Source: Novosphingobium sp. AP12
GTDB taxonomy: Bacteria > Pseudomonadota > Alphaproteobacteria > Sphingomonadales > Sphingomonadaceae
Direction: 5' to 3'
Length of the DNA stretch: 36,841 bases
Assembly (NCBI RefSeq): GCF_000281975.1
Contig: NZ_AKKE01000015.1
Location: 1 to 36,841, forward strand
Part shown: positions 18,886 through 25,960 of the stretch, piece by piece
How positions within the stretch are numbered: position 1 is the first letter of the stretch
Layout of the letters: every line of letters starts with the position of its first letter
Translations under genes and position numbers: made by a program
The notes under the pieces: generated by a model
What the model was told of the DNA's origin: nothing
The model's database searches: none
Seen by the model: the letters and a program-made list of their open reading frames with translations, nothing else

Positions 18886-19947
18886 TCAGGGAATCAGGCG
18901 ATCGGCGCGCAGACGCTCGAACAGGGCGAAGAATGCGTCGTCGGTTGGCTGATATCCGGTGAAACCCAGACGGCGGCTCTTCGACATGTCGGTCACGACC
19001 TCGATCGGGCGCCCCAGATCGGCGTCGGTGTGCCAGGGAGAGGCCAGACGACCGAGTTCGGGCTCGACCAGCCCCTCGCGCAGCGCAATTGCGCGCCACA
19101 GCTTTTCATCGCCCGCCATCTGCTCGTCCAGCGCAAGCACGGACCCGTCGAACGGCGCAGCGTCCAGTCCGAACCACGCGGCGATGCGGCCCCACATCCA
19201 CTGCCAGCGGAAGACGTCGCCGTTGACCACGTTGAAAGCCTCGTTGTGGGCGCTTTCGGTCTCCGCGGCCCACAGCAGGTGGCGTGCCAACTGCCCGGCA
19301 TCCGTCATGTCGGTCAGGCCATTCCATTGCGCCGCCGACCCCGGAAAACGGAAAGGCCGCCCGGTTTCCCGGCACAAGGTCGCATAGACGGCAAGCGTCG
19401 TGCCCATGTTCATGGCGTTGCCGACGGCCTTGCCGATGACGGTATGCGGACGATGCACGCTCCAGGTGAAGCCATCGCGGGCAGCGGCGGCGAACAGTTC
19501 GTCTTCCTGCGCGTAGTAGAAATTCTCCACCTCGAGGCGCCCCTGTTCCTCGCGGAACGGGGTCTGCGGAAGCGTCCCGCGTCCATAGGCCTCGAAGGGA
19601 CCGAGATAGTGCTTGAGCCCGGTCACCAGGGCGACATGGCGAGGGCCGGCAGGCCCGGGCAGCCCGTCCAGCAGGTTGCGCACCATCGCCGAATTGACCC
19701 GGATGTTCTCGGCCTCGCTGTCCTGGCGCAGCCAGGTCGTGATGAACACCGCATCGGGATGGATGGAAGCCAGTGCCGCGGCGGTGGCGGCGGCATCCTG
19801 CAGGTCGGCCGCCACCGGCTCCACACCTTGCTGTTCGACCGGGCGACGGGCCAGCCCGTGCACCGTCCAGCCCTCCTGCACCAGCAACGCCGCCGTCGCG
19901 CTGCCGACGATGCCGCTCGCGCCCACTATCAATGCCGTCCTGGCCAT
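18886..19947 (-). CDS. SDR family reductase, PRISE (progesterone 5-beta-reductase/iridoid synthase) type
   Basis: An NAD(P)H-dependent reductase, probably acting on activated C=C bonds of enones. It has 353 residues. The Rossmann motif GASGIVG is at 9-15. The PRISE signature TGLKHYLGPF contains K112, and a second motif NFYYAQED contains Y144; their spacing of 32 equals that between the catalytic K147 and Y179 of plant progesterone 5-beta-reductase. I chose the ATG at 19947, which has AAGGAG just upstream; the open frame extends further, across the divergent regulator. Such bacterial enzymes are often annotated only as NAD-dependent epimerases. It diverges from an HxlR regulator across a 92-base region with a palindrome, so it is very likely its target. 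The natural substrate is unknown. Confidence 0.85.
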   Translation of the reverse strand: MARTALIVGASGIVGSATAALLVQEGWTVHGLARRPVEQQGVEPVAADLQDAAATAAALASIHPDAVFITTWLRQDSEAENIRVNSAMVRNLLDGLPGPAGPRHVALVTGLKHYLGPFEAYGRGTLPQTPFREEQGRLEVENFYYAQEDELFAAAARDGFTWSVHRPHTVIGKAVGNAMNMGTTLAVYATLCRETGRPFRFPGSAAQWNGLTDMTDAGQLARHLLWAAETESAHNEAFNVVNGDVFRWQWMWGRIAAWFGLDAAPFDGSVLALDEQMAGDEKLWRAIALREGLVEPELGRLASPWHTDADLGRPIEVVTDMSKSRRLGFTGYQPTDDAFFALFERLRADRLIP

Positions 19948-20000
19948 GCGAAATCTCCTTGCTGGCGATAGAACTAGGCAGCCATGTCCCGTCCTTCTAG

Positions 20001-20020
20001 AGGGCACCATTTGGTGCCCT
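20001..20020. promoter_or_regulatory. Perfect 9+9 bp palindrome, probable HxlR operator
   Basis: AGGGCACCA (20001-20009) and TGGTGCCCT (20012-20020) are exact inverted copies two bases apart. The site lies between the two divergent starts, 53 bases from the reductase ATG and 20 bases from the regulator ATG (itself preceded by AGGAGG at 20027-20032). HxlR-family dimers bind such dyads, so control of both genes is the simplest reading. Confidence 0.7.
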
Positions 20021-20039
20021 TGGGCCAGGAGGTATCTCG

Positions 20040-20420
20040 ATGAAGCCTGGAACGCCCGACGAGGAATGGCGCGAGGACTGTGCGCCACGACGAGTGCTGG
20101 AGCTGTTCGCGGCCAAATGGACCAGCATGGTCCTGCACACACTTCACGCGCGCCATGACGGCGCCGCACGCACGGGTGAGCTGCTGCGGACGCTGCCGGG
20201 CATCTCCAAGAAGATGCTGACACAGACCTTGCGCGAGATGGAAGGCAGCGGCCTTATCGACCGTCACGTCCAGGACACGGTGCCTCCTGCCGTGGAATAC
20301 CACCTTACGGCGCTGGGCCGCCGCTTCGTCGAGCCGGTGGAACTCCTCTACAGCTGGGGGCGGGAAAACACGGATGCACTGGACGCATTGACGCCTCGCC
20401 CGAGTTCGCGGCGCTCATAG
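20040..20420 (+). CDS. HxlR family winged-helix transcriptional regulator
   Basis: A dimeric DNA-binding regulator of 126 residues with the HxlR winged helix (about 14-105). C14 is followed by PRRVLELFAAKW, the family-defining first helix; then come the recognition region GISKKMLTQTLREMEGSGLI (about 59-78) and the wing before YHLTALGRRF (about 91-100). Several HxlR proteins sense electrophiles or quinones through an N-terminal cysteine; C14 is suitably placed, though most family members carry a Cys here and sensing is not proven. An ideal AGGAGG lies seven bases before the ATG. It probably represses or activates the divergent PRISE-type reductase and itself through the palindrome at 20001-20020. 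Confidence 0.9.
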   Translation: MKPGTPDEEWREDCAPRRVLELFAAKWTSMVLHTLHARHDGAARTGELLRTLPGISKKMLTQTLREMEGSGLIDRHVQDTVPPAVEYHLTALGRRFVEPVELLYSWGRENTDALDALTPRPSSRRS

Positions 20421-20497
20421 CCGCCAACGCGTCACCCGGGTTCCCGCATGCAGGGCTCGCAAGCATCAGGCAAAATCGAAGCGAAGGTCCGGCGCCT

Positions 20498-21892
20498 TCA
20501 CCGGGCCATGCGGTTCCAGGCGTCGAGGGCAGCGATCTTGTAGGCTTCGGCGAGGGTCGGGTAGTTGAAGGTGTTCTCGATGAAGTAGTCGATCGTGCCC
20601 TTCAGGTTGAGCACCGCCTGGCCGATGTGGATCAGCTCGGTCGCGCCCTCGCCGATGATGTGGACGCCCAGCAGGCGGCGGGTCTTGTTCGAGAAGATCA
20701 TCTTCATCAGCCCCTGCTGCAGCCCCATGATGTGCCCCCGGCTGGTCTCGCGAAGGCGGGCGATGCCGCACTCGTAGTTGATGCCGCGCGTGCGCACTTC
20801 CTCCTCGGTCATGCCCACTGTCGAGATTTCGGGCACCGCGTAGATGCCGTAGGGGAAGAACGCGGGGGCCGGAGGGAGCGGCAGGCCGAAGGCGTGGCAG
20901 GCGGCGATACGGCCCTGCTCCATCGAGGTCGAGGCGAGGCTGGGAAAGCCGATTACGTCGCCAGCGGCATAGATGTGCCCCGCCGCGGTCTGGTAGGTCA
21001 CCGGGTCGACCGAGAGCCGCCCGCGCGCGTCGGTCGTCAGCCCGCAGGCATCGAGACCGAGCCCGGCGGTCGCGCCCATGCGCCCGGCGCAGTAGAGCAG
21101 CATCTCGGTGCGCACCGTCCGCCCGTCGCCCAGCGTGGTGAGCACGCGCCCGTCCGCGCCTTTCTCCACCCTGGTGGCGGGCGAGCCGAGGCGGAAGGTC
21201 ACGCCCCGGTCGCGCAGCTGGTGGACGAACTCGTCGATGATCTCGCGGTCGACGAAATCGAGGAACGTCGCGCGCGGCTCGATCACGGTGACGGCGACGT
21301 CTAGCGCGGAGAAGATCGTCGCGTATTCGATGCCGATGACGCCCGCCCCCACCACCGCCAGCGAGCGCGGCAGGCGCGGGATGTTCACGACCTCGTCGGA
21401 ATCGAGGATGTCGGGATCGGCGAAGTCCACCGCGTCGGGGTGGTGCGGCAGGGTGCCCACGGCGATCAGGAAGCGCTCGCCGGTGACGATCGTCTCGCCC
21501 CCGTCGGGCTGGGTGACCGCCACGCGGTTGGCGTCGACGAACCGGGCGATCCCGGCCATCGTCTCCACGCCGTTGCGCAGGAACTGGTGCTCCAGCACGT
21601 CGACCTCGTGATCGAGCGTCTTGGCGAGGCGGATCGACAGGTCCTCGCTGCCGATCTCCTTCTTGACGCGGTAGGACCGTCCATAGAACCCCCGCTCGCG
21701 CCAGCCCGAGAGGTTCAGCGCGGTCTCCCGCAGGGTCTTGCTGGGGATCGTGCCGGTATGGACCGAGACTCCGCCTACGCGCATCCGGGCCTCGATCACC
21801 AGGACCGACTTGCCCAGCTTCGCCGCCTGGATCGCCGCCCGGCGCCCGGACGGTCCGCTGCCGATGACGATGAATTCATAGACTGCCGCCAT
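20498..21892 (-). CDS. sthA: Soluble (Si-specific) NAD(P)+ transhydrogenase
   Basis: A cytoplasmic flavoprotein that moves hydride between NADPH and NAD+, usually burning excess NADPH. The 464 residues compare with 466 in E. coli. The FAD motif GSGPSG is at 11-16. The segment GGVSVHTGTIPSKTLRE (from about 40) shows TIPSK without the two cysteines of disulfide oxidoreductases, which separates SthA from lipoamide dehydrogenase. The NAD-binding GAGVIGIEY starts near 182, and AAGDV and the C-terminal dimer domain follow (GVHIIGEGATELIHIG). The ATG at 21892 opens with the family N-terminus; the open frame upstream has no domain. An EcfG promoter lies about 95-120 bases upstream, so it is likely induced in the general stress response. 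It diverges from a TauD-type gene. Confidence 0.95.
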   Translation of the reverse strand: MAAVYEFIVIGSGPSGRRAAIQAAKLGKSVLVIEARMRVGGVSVHTGTIPSKTLRETALNLSGWRERGFYGRSYRVKKEIGSEDLSIRLAKTLDHEVDVLEHQFLRNGVETMAGIARFVDANRVAVTQPDGGETIVTGERFLIAVGTLPHHPDAVDFADPDILDSDEVVNIPRLPRSLAVVGAGVIGIEYATIFSALDVAVTVIEPRATFLDFVDREIIDEFVHQLRDRGVTFRLGSPATRVEKGADGRVLTTLGDGRTVRTEMLLYCAGRMGATAGLGLDACGLTTDARGRLSVDPVTYQTAAGHIYAAGDVIGFPSLASTSMEQGRIAACHAFGLPLPPAPAFFPYGIYAVPEISTVGMTEEEVRTRGINYECGIARLRETSRGHIMGLQQGLMKMIFSNKTRRLLGVHIIGEGATELIHIGQAVLNLKGTIDYFIENTFNYPTLAEAYKIAALDAWNRMAR

Positions 21893-21984
21893 CGAAGACC
21901 TTTTCGCAAAAGAAGTGCACGGCCCCAACGCCGCCCCCGCCCTCTCCAGCCGCGGCGCGCCGACTTTGCGGCCGGGCACGCTGC

Positions 21985-22010
21985 AACGCAACAGCGAAGC
22001 GGCCTGTTCC
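21985..22010 (-). promoter_or_regulatory. EcfG-type promoter of sthA
   Basis: On the minus strand, GGAAC (22010-22006), a 17-base spacer and CGTT (21988-21985) match the EcfG pattern exactly. Transcription would start near 21977 and give a leader of about 85 nt before the sthA ATG at 21892. Confidence 0.72.
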
Positions 22011-22143
22011 AATCTTTGCGCTTGGCGAGGCTCGCCTGCTCGTGGCATTATAGTGAGCGTGCTTAGCAAATAGCGGCAAGTCCATCCGGAAAGATACCTG
22101 GCGGGGCGGAAGAACAAGAAACAACAAGACGGGATAACGAGAG

Positions 22144-23124
22144 ATGACGGGCATTGTCGTGACGCCGCTGGGCGAGAACCTGAACTTCGGCGCGCAGGTC
22201 GAGGGGCTCGACTGGGACACCATCGCCGACGAGGCCGTGCGCGATCAGCTGCGCGCCCTGTTCGTCGAGCGCGGCATGATCGTGTTCCGCGACATGGAGC
22301 CCAGCGCGAAGATGCAGGTCGCGGTCAGCAAGGTGTTCGGCCCGCTCAAGGACCATCCCACCAAGACGACCCCGCGCGACGACGAGACCGGCGACGCGGC
22401 CGAAGGCGTCATCGACATGCACTACCGCCCGAGCGACGAAGTGGCCAAGGGCGAGGGTCTGGTGGAGCTGGACGGCGCCGTGGTCGCGCGCTTCTCGCCC
22501 TGGCATTTCGACCACTGCTACAACGACGAGCTCAACTACGCCGGCGTCCTGCGCGCCCCGATCAACGCGCCGGAGGGCGGTCGCACCGGCTTCATGGACG
22601 GCGTCGAGCTGTACCGCCAGTTCCCGCAGGAACTGCGGGACAGGCTGGAAGAGGCGAACGTGATCTACACGCTCGACACCCGCCTCTCGACGATGAAGTA
22701 CGGCGTCAACTTCACGTCGCTCACCGAACATTCCTCGACGCCCGCGCTGCTCAAGGAAGCATCGACCTTCCCGCGCGCGATGCACCCGGCGATCTGGACG
22801 CGCGAGACCGGCGAGAAGGTCATGCACTTCGGACCGTGGATGGCCGTCGGCCTCGAACACCACGAGGATCAGGAGGGCGACCGCCTGCTCGACGACACCG
22901 CGCACGAGATCAACCGCCTCGGCCAGGGGACGAGCGCCTACTGGCACGACTGGAAGCCAACCGACATGGTGATCTGGGACAACCACCGCATGCTCCACGC
23001 GGTCGAAGGCTGCGACGCCAGGTACGAACGCCAGACGCTGCGCACCACCATCAAGGGCGACTACGGCCACGGCTACTTCGAGGACGGCAAGAAGATCGGC
23101 GAAGTCCAGCGCGAGATCGCCTGA
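22144..23124 (+). CDS. TauD/TfdA family Fe(II)/2-oxoglutarate dioxygenase
   Basis: A non-heme iron oxygenase that couples 2-oxoglutarate decarboxylation to substrate hydroxylation. It has 326 residues. The iron facial triad is visible as H121-F-D123 and distal H285 in WDNHRMLHAV; R296 and R300 in ERQTLR are placed to bind 2-oxoglutarate. It is longer than E. coli TauD (about 283), with an extra stretch around 75-110. The opening IVVTPLGENLNFGAQVEGLDW is family-typical. No sulfonate transport genes lie nearby, so taurine is not implied. The start has a modest ribosome site (AACGAG). It diverges from sthA across 251 bases that include a TATAGT-like box near 22049. A strong hairpin follows its stop. 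Confidence 0.88.
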   Translation: MTGIVVTPLGENLNFGAQVEGLDWDTIADEAVRDQLRALFVERGMIVFRDMEPSAKMQVAVSKVFGPLKDHPTKTTPRDDETGDAAEGVIDMHYRPSDEVAKGEGLVELDGAVVARFSPWHFDHCYNDELNYAGVLRAPINAPEGGRTGFMDGVELYRQFPQELRDRLEEANVIYTLDTRLSTMKYGVNFTSLTEHSSTPALLKEASTFPRAMHPAIWTRETGEKVMHFGPWMAVGLEHHEDQEGDRLLDDTAHEINRLGQGTSAYWHDWKPTDMVIWDNHRMLHAVEGCDARYERQTLRTTIKGDYGHGYFEDGKKIGEVQREIA

Positions 23125-23134
23125 GGGAGTGCTC

Positions 23135-23165
23135 GCGGGGAGATCGCGTAAGGCGATCTCCCCGC
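23135..23165 (+). terminator. 13-bp perfect hairpin after the TauD-type gene
   Basis: GCGGGGAGATCGC pairs fully with GCGATCTCCCCGC around a 5-base loop, ten bases past the stop. A C-rich stretch rather than a T-run follows, so it may terminate weakly or protect the mRNA 3' end. Confidence 0.55.
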
Positions 23166-23478
23166 CCCCTCAATTCGCCCGCCTGCGGCAGACACGAAAA
23201 CTTCGCGGGCGGAATATTGCTGACGGGATGAATGGGGCCCGTCAGTCTTCGCCGAGAAATCATTCGGCGGCATTGTTAAAATCGAAGCGCGGTTTGGACG
23301 CCTATCCCAAGTTAACTCGGCTTATACTTTCCAAGCCCGACCCCTCGATTGCAGGGCATGCTCGGAAACGGTTCGTCGCAAGTCGCGCCCGAATGACCGG
23401 CACAACCACCATCGCGGCCTCGAGTGTTCATGTGCCCGAAAGGTTAGTCTGAACAGGCAGGACTTCCATGGCGTTCAG

Positions 23479-23500
23479 GTGCGGCCATGCCGCACTTTTT
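23479..23500 (+). terminator. Intrinsic terminator or attenuator upstream of the OmpA-domain gene
   Basis: GTGCGGC, loop CAT, GCCGCAC and then TTTTT (23496-23500) make a textbook terminator. It does not follow an annotated gene on this strand; the nearest stop is 355 bases upstream, past another strong hairpin. It therefore ends either an unannotated small RNA or a leader transcript. Confidence 0.75.
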
Positions 23501-23612
23501 ACGAAGCTAAATGGAGGGGTTCTGACCGTCGGAGACGCCATCATGGGGGCGGCGGTCGGACGAGAAGCTGCGATCCGCAGGCCCGACTGGTCGAGTTTGA
23601 AGGAGTATCGCA

Positions 23613-24491
23613 ATGAGTGTCATTTCCCAGAGTCCGCGAGTTCTGTTGCTGGCCGCCATGCTTGCCGGCACGGCGTCCGCCAGCCTCTCCGCGCAGACGC
23701 AGGAGCCGGCCGAAGGCGGCCTCGCGGTGACGGTGTCCGACACGCGTCCCGAGCGGTCGCAGATGACCGAAGGCCCTGAGATCCAGGGCATCATTTCCGG
23801 GCGCAGCGGCGACAGGATGCAGGTCACGGCCGAAGACGGCACCAGGACGGTCATCGCCATCGACGATGCCACCAAGATCAGCGCCACCAAGGGCCTGTTC
23901 GGCATGAACAGCAAGAAGCTGGCGGCAACCTCGCTGATCAACGGCGTGCCGGTGACCGTGAAGACGCTGCAGGGGGGCGGCAGCCTGCTGGCCAGCCAGA
24001 TCAAGCTGCAGAACAAGGATCTCAAGACCGCGTCCATGATCCGCAACGGCACCGAGCAGGGCTTCGCGGAACAGACCGCAGCAACCGAAGCGCTACGCGG
24101 CCGCATGGGCGACATCGACAAGTACAACGTCAAGAGCACCACCAACGTGAACTTCGACACCGGCAAGGCGGTCCTGTCCGAGCAAGCGAAGAGCGATCTC
24201 TGCAGCGCGGCGACTTCCGCGGAAGGGATGGACAACGCCCTCCTGCTCGTCGTGGGCTACACCGACTCCACGGGCAGCCCCGAAATCAACCAGGTGCTCA
24301 GCGAAAAGCGGGCCGCCCGCGTCGTCAACTATCTCCAGCAGGCCTGCCACTGGAAGCCCTATCGCATGTTGACCCCCACCGGCATGTCGGAAGCGGACCC
24401 GCTGGCGGACAACACCACCGAAGAAGGCAAGGCGCAGAACCGCCGCGTTGCGGTGAACGTGCTGGTCAGCAAGGGCCTCGACGGCCTGTAA
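23613..24491 (+). CDS. Exported OmpA-like peptidoglycan-binding protein without a barrel
   Basis: A periplasmic or envelope protein of 292 residues. A signal peptide covers about 1-28 (ending SLSAQ). A small beta-rich region (about 57-132, IQGIISGRSGDRMQV onward) resembles DUF5666/OB-like domains. The C-terminal OmpA domain (about 172-290) starts at VNFDTGKAVLSEQAK, includes GYTDSTGS and EKRAARVVNYL, and ends with the NRRVAVNV motif that closes OmpA-like domains binding meso-diaminopimelate. There is no beta-barrel, so it probably links peptidoglycan to another envelope component. AAGGAG lies eight bases before the ATG. The long upstream region with hairpins suggests leader-level control. Confidence 0.85.
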   Translation: MSVISQSPRVLLLAAMLAGTASASLSAQTQEPAEGGLAVTVSDTRPERSQMTEGPEIQGIISGRSGDRMQVTAEDGTRTVIAIDDATKISATKGLFGMNSKKLAATSLINGVPVTVKTLQGGGSLLASQIKLQNKDLKTASMIRNGTEQGFAEQTAATEALRGRMGDIDKYNVKSTTNVNFDTGKAVLSEQAKSDLCSAATSAEGMDNALLLVVGYTDSTGSPEINQVLSEKRAARVVNYLQQACHWKPYRMLTPTGMSEADPLADNTTEEGKAQNRRVAVNVLVSKGLDGL

Positions 24492-24497
24492 GACGTT

Positions 24498-24519
24498 CGG
24501 GCGGGCTTCGGCCCGCCCG
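24498..24519 (+). terminator. GC-rich hairpin after the OmpA-domain gene
   Basis: CGGGCGGGC, tetraloop TTCG, GCCCGCCCG: 9 perfect pairs starting six bases past the stop, but no T-run. Probably an mRNA 3' stabiliser or weak terminator ahead of the one at 24597. Confidence 0.55.
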
Positions 24520-24596
24520 CTCCTCCTCGGGTACCGGCCGCGCGGTGGACATGCGAAGCGGCCAGGACCACCGGCATTGCTTGAATCGTGTCGATG

Positions 24597-24633
24597 GCCG
24601 GGCCTCCCGCCGGCCCGGCTGAATTTTTGTTTC
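24597..24633 (+). terminator. Intrinsic terminator before the TPM gene
   Basis: GCCGGGCC (24597-24604) pairs with GGCCCGGC (24612-24619), followed by TGAATTTTTGTTT. It probably ends transcription from the OmpA-domain gene. The next ATG is about 20 bases beyond, so the TPM gene must have a promoter inside or just before this stretch, or depend on read-through. Confidence 0.65.
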
Positions 24634-24652
24634 TGCCGGACCGGCCAGCGCT

Positions 24653-25198
24653 ATGACGCGCGGTATGCTTCGATCCACGCCGAGCAGGCTGCTGCTTTCC
24701 GTCCTCTTCGGACTACTCGCGCCGGCCTGCGATGGCAGCAGGGCCGTGCCGCCAGCGCCCTTCACCGAATCGACCACACAGCCGGCGGGGGAGGCCCTTC
24801 GCCTCCAGGGACGGGTGAACGACGCCGCCGGCCTGCTGGACGAGGCGGCCGAGCGACGGCTGGCCGATCGGCTCCGGACGCTTGAGGACAGGACCGGGCA
24901 CCAGATGGTGGTCGTGACCGCCCCCTCGCTCGGCGGGAAGGACATCGCGGAATACACCCTCGATCTCGCACGCCGCTGGGGTATCGGCCGCGAGGGCCAC
25001 GACGACGGCGTCGTCGTGCTGGTGGCGCCCGGCGAGCGCCGAGTCCGCATCGAAGTCGGCCGCGGGCTCGAGAAGACGCTTCCCTTTGCGGTCTGCTACA
25101 CGGTCATCCAGCACGACATGCTGCCCCGCTTCACGTCCGGCGATTTTGCCGGAGGGCTGGACCACGGCACCGCCAGCCTGATCGCGAAACTCATCTGA
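24653..25198 (+). CDS. TPM domain (YgcG-like) exported protein
   Basis: An envelope protein of 181 residues. The N-terminal hydrophobic segment (about 12-25) ends at C26; as a lipobox (A-P-A-C) it is imperfect, so signal peptidase I cleavage is equally possible. The TPM domain spans about 50-181: VNDAAGLLDEAAERRLADRL, TGHQMVVVTAPSLGGKDI, DDGVVVLVAPGERRVRIEVGRGLE, and the C-terminal TASLIAKLI helix. TPM proteins are tied to photosystem II repair in plants and are poorly understood in bacteria; phosphatase activity has been reported for some. It lacks the transmembrane and glycine-rich tail common in YgcG. The stop is 38 bases before the next gene, so the two may be co-transcribed. No clear ribosome site precedes the ATG; a second ATG is four codons in. 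Confidence 0.75.
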   Translation: MTRGMLRSTPSRLLLSVLFGLLAPACDGSRAVPPAPFTESTTQPAGEALRLQGRVNDAAGLLDEAAERRLADRLRTLEDRTGHQMVVVTAPSLGGKDIAEYTLDLARRWGIGREGHDDGVVVLVAPGERRVRIEVGRGLEKTLPFAVCYTVIQHDMLPRFTSGDFAGGLDHGTASLIAKLI

Positions 25199-25236
25199 CC
25201 GTTTTGCCACGCGGCGTTTCGTGCCATGAGCGCGCC

Positions 25237-25746
25237 GTGAGCCTTTCCCGCCCCCGATCCCTGCTCGTGCTGACGCTGCTGGCCTGCGCGGCGCTCGCCT
25301 CGCCCGCCCTCGCCCGCGAGAGCCTCGGGCTCTACGGCGGCTGGGGGGCGTTCCGCGATCCGCTGGTCCCGCGCTGCTATGCCATCGCCATGGCCGAGCC
25401 GAGCGCCATGAGCCGCGACTACCAGCCCTACGCGGCGATCGGCACCTGGCCCAGGCGCGGCACCCGCAACCAGGTCCACCTGCGATTGTCGCGCCAGTTG
25501 TCGGCCAATGCCCCGGTCACGCTGCGGATCGGCGGCCGGCGGATCGTGATGACCGCCGGCGGCGGCGATGCCTGGCCTCGCAATGACGCTGACAACGCCG
25601 CGATCATCGCCGCCATGCGCTCGTCCGCGTCGATGACCGCCAGTGCCCGCGATGCCAAAGGGCGGCCCTTCGCCAACACCTGGGCGCTGCCGGGCGCCGC
25701 CTCGGCGATGGACGCGGCACTGATCGGCTGCGCAAAGCTGCGCTGA
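25237..25746 (+). CDS. Exported protein resembling IalB (invasion-associated locus B)
   Basis: A small periplasmic protein of 169 residues from the GTG at 25237; an earlier in-frame TTG at 25204 is possible. The GTG start gives a clean signal peptide (VSLSRPRSLLVL onward, cleavage after ALA near residue 26). The mature part begins with LYGGWGAFRD, contains RCYAIA with C44, and ends with a GCAKL cysteine, suggesting a disulfide. The GGWGAF/RCY/SASMTASARDAKGRPF pattern looks like the IalB fold, known from Bartonella; this assignment is from memory of the pattern and is moderate. It lies upstream of rlmN, a neighbourhood I recall for IalB-like genes in alphaproteobacteria, although here a divergent beta-barrel gene sits between them. 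No virulence role is implied. Confidence 0.6.
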   Translation: MSLSRPRSLLVLTLLACAALASPALARESLGLYGGWGAFRDPLVPRCYAIAMAEPSAMSRDYQPYAAIGTWPRRGTRNQVHLRLSRQLSANAPVTLRIGGRRIVMTAGGGDAWPRNDADNAAIIAAMRSSASMTASARDAKGRPFANTWALPGAASAMDAALIGCAKLR

Positions 25747-25890
25747 GCGCTCTTCCGGTTTTCCTACAAGGGCGGCGCCTGTTACATTCGCGGCGGCTCT
25801 TTCCACCGTCAACAAACCGCCCGCCGCTGCCCCTCGTAAACACACGCCGCACGCATGCCCTTCATCAACTTGCGTACTTTGCAACCGGCC

Positions 25891-25926
25891 AAAAACGGAA
25901 AAGGGCGAGGCCTTCCGGCCCCGCCC
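25891..25926 (-). terminator. Intrinsic terminator of the outer-membrane protein gene
   Basis: On the minus strand, GGGCGGGGCC and GGCCTCGCCC (25926-25917 and 25912-25903) form ten pairs with one G-U around a GGAA loop, followed by TTTTCCGTTTTT. It lies 34 bases past the stop of the beta-barrel gene. Confidence 0.88.
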
Positions 25927-25960
25927 TCCCCTTCCGCCATGAAGGTCGGTCAGGTATTCG

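Larger units (their letters stand above)
23125..23612 (+). other. 488-base region without a protein gene; three hairpins
   Basis: Between the TauD-type gene and the OmpA-domain gene. It holds a 13-bp hairpin just after the upstream stop (23135-23165), an 8-bp hairpin CTGACGGG/CCCGTCAG (23220-23245), and a classic terminator (23479-23500) about 110 bases before the next ATG. A CTTATACT element near 23320 could be a -10 box. The short open frames here lack good ribosome sites and look accidental. The layout allows a small RNA ending at 23500, or a long regulated leader for the OmpA-domain gene. Confidence 0.5.

Noticed and set aside
23129..23452. A 107-codon frame in the long gap
   Set aside because: It starts within the hairpin region, has no good ribosome site, and has a mixed composition unlike neighbouring proteins.
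23468..23779. A 103-codon frame starting before the OmpA-domain gene
   Set aside because: It crosses the terminator at 23479-23500 and overlaps the OmpA-domain gene out of frame; no ribosome site.
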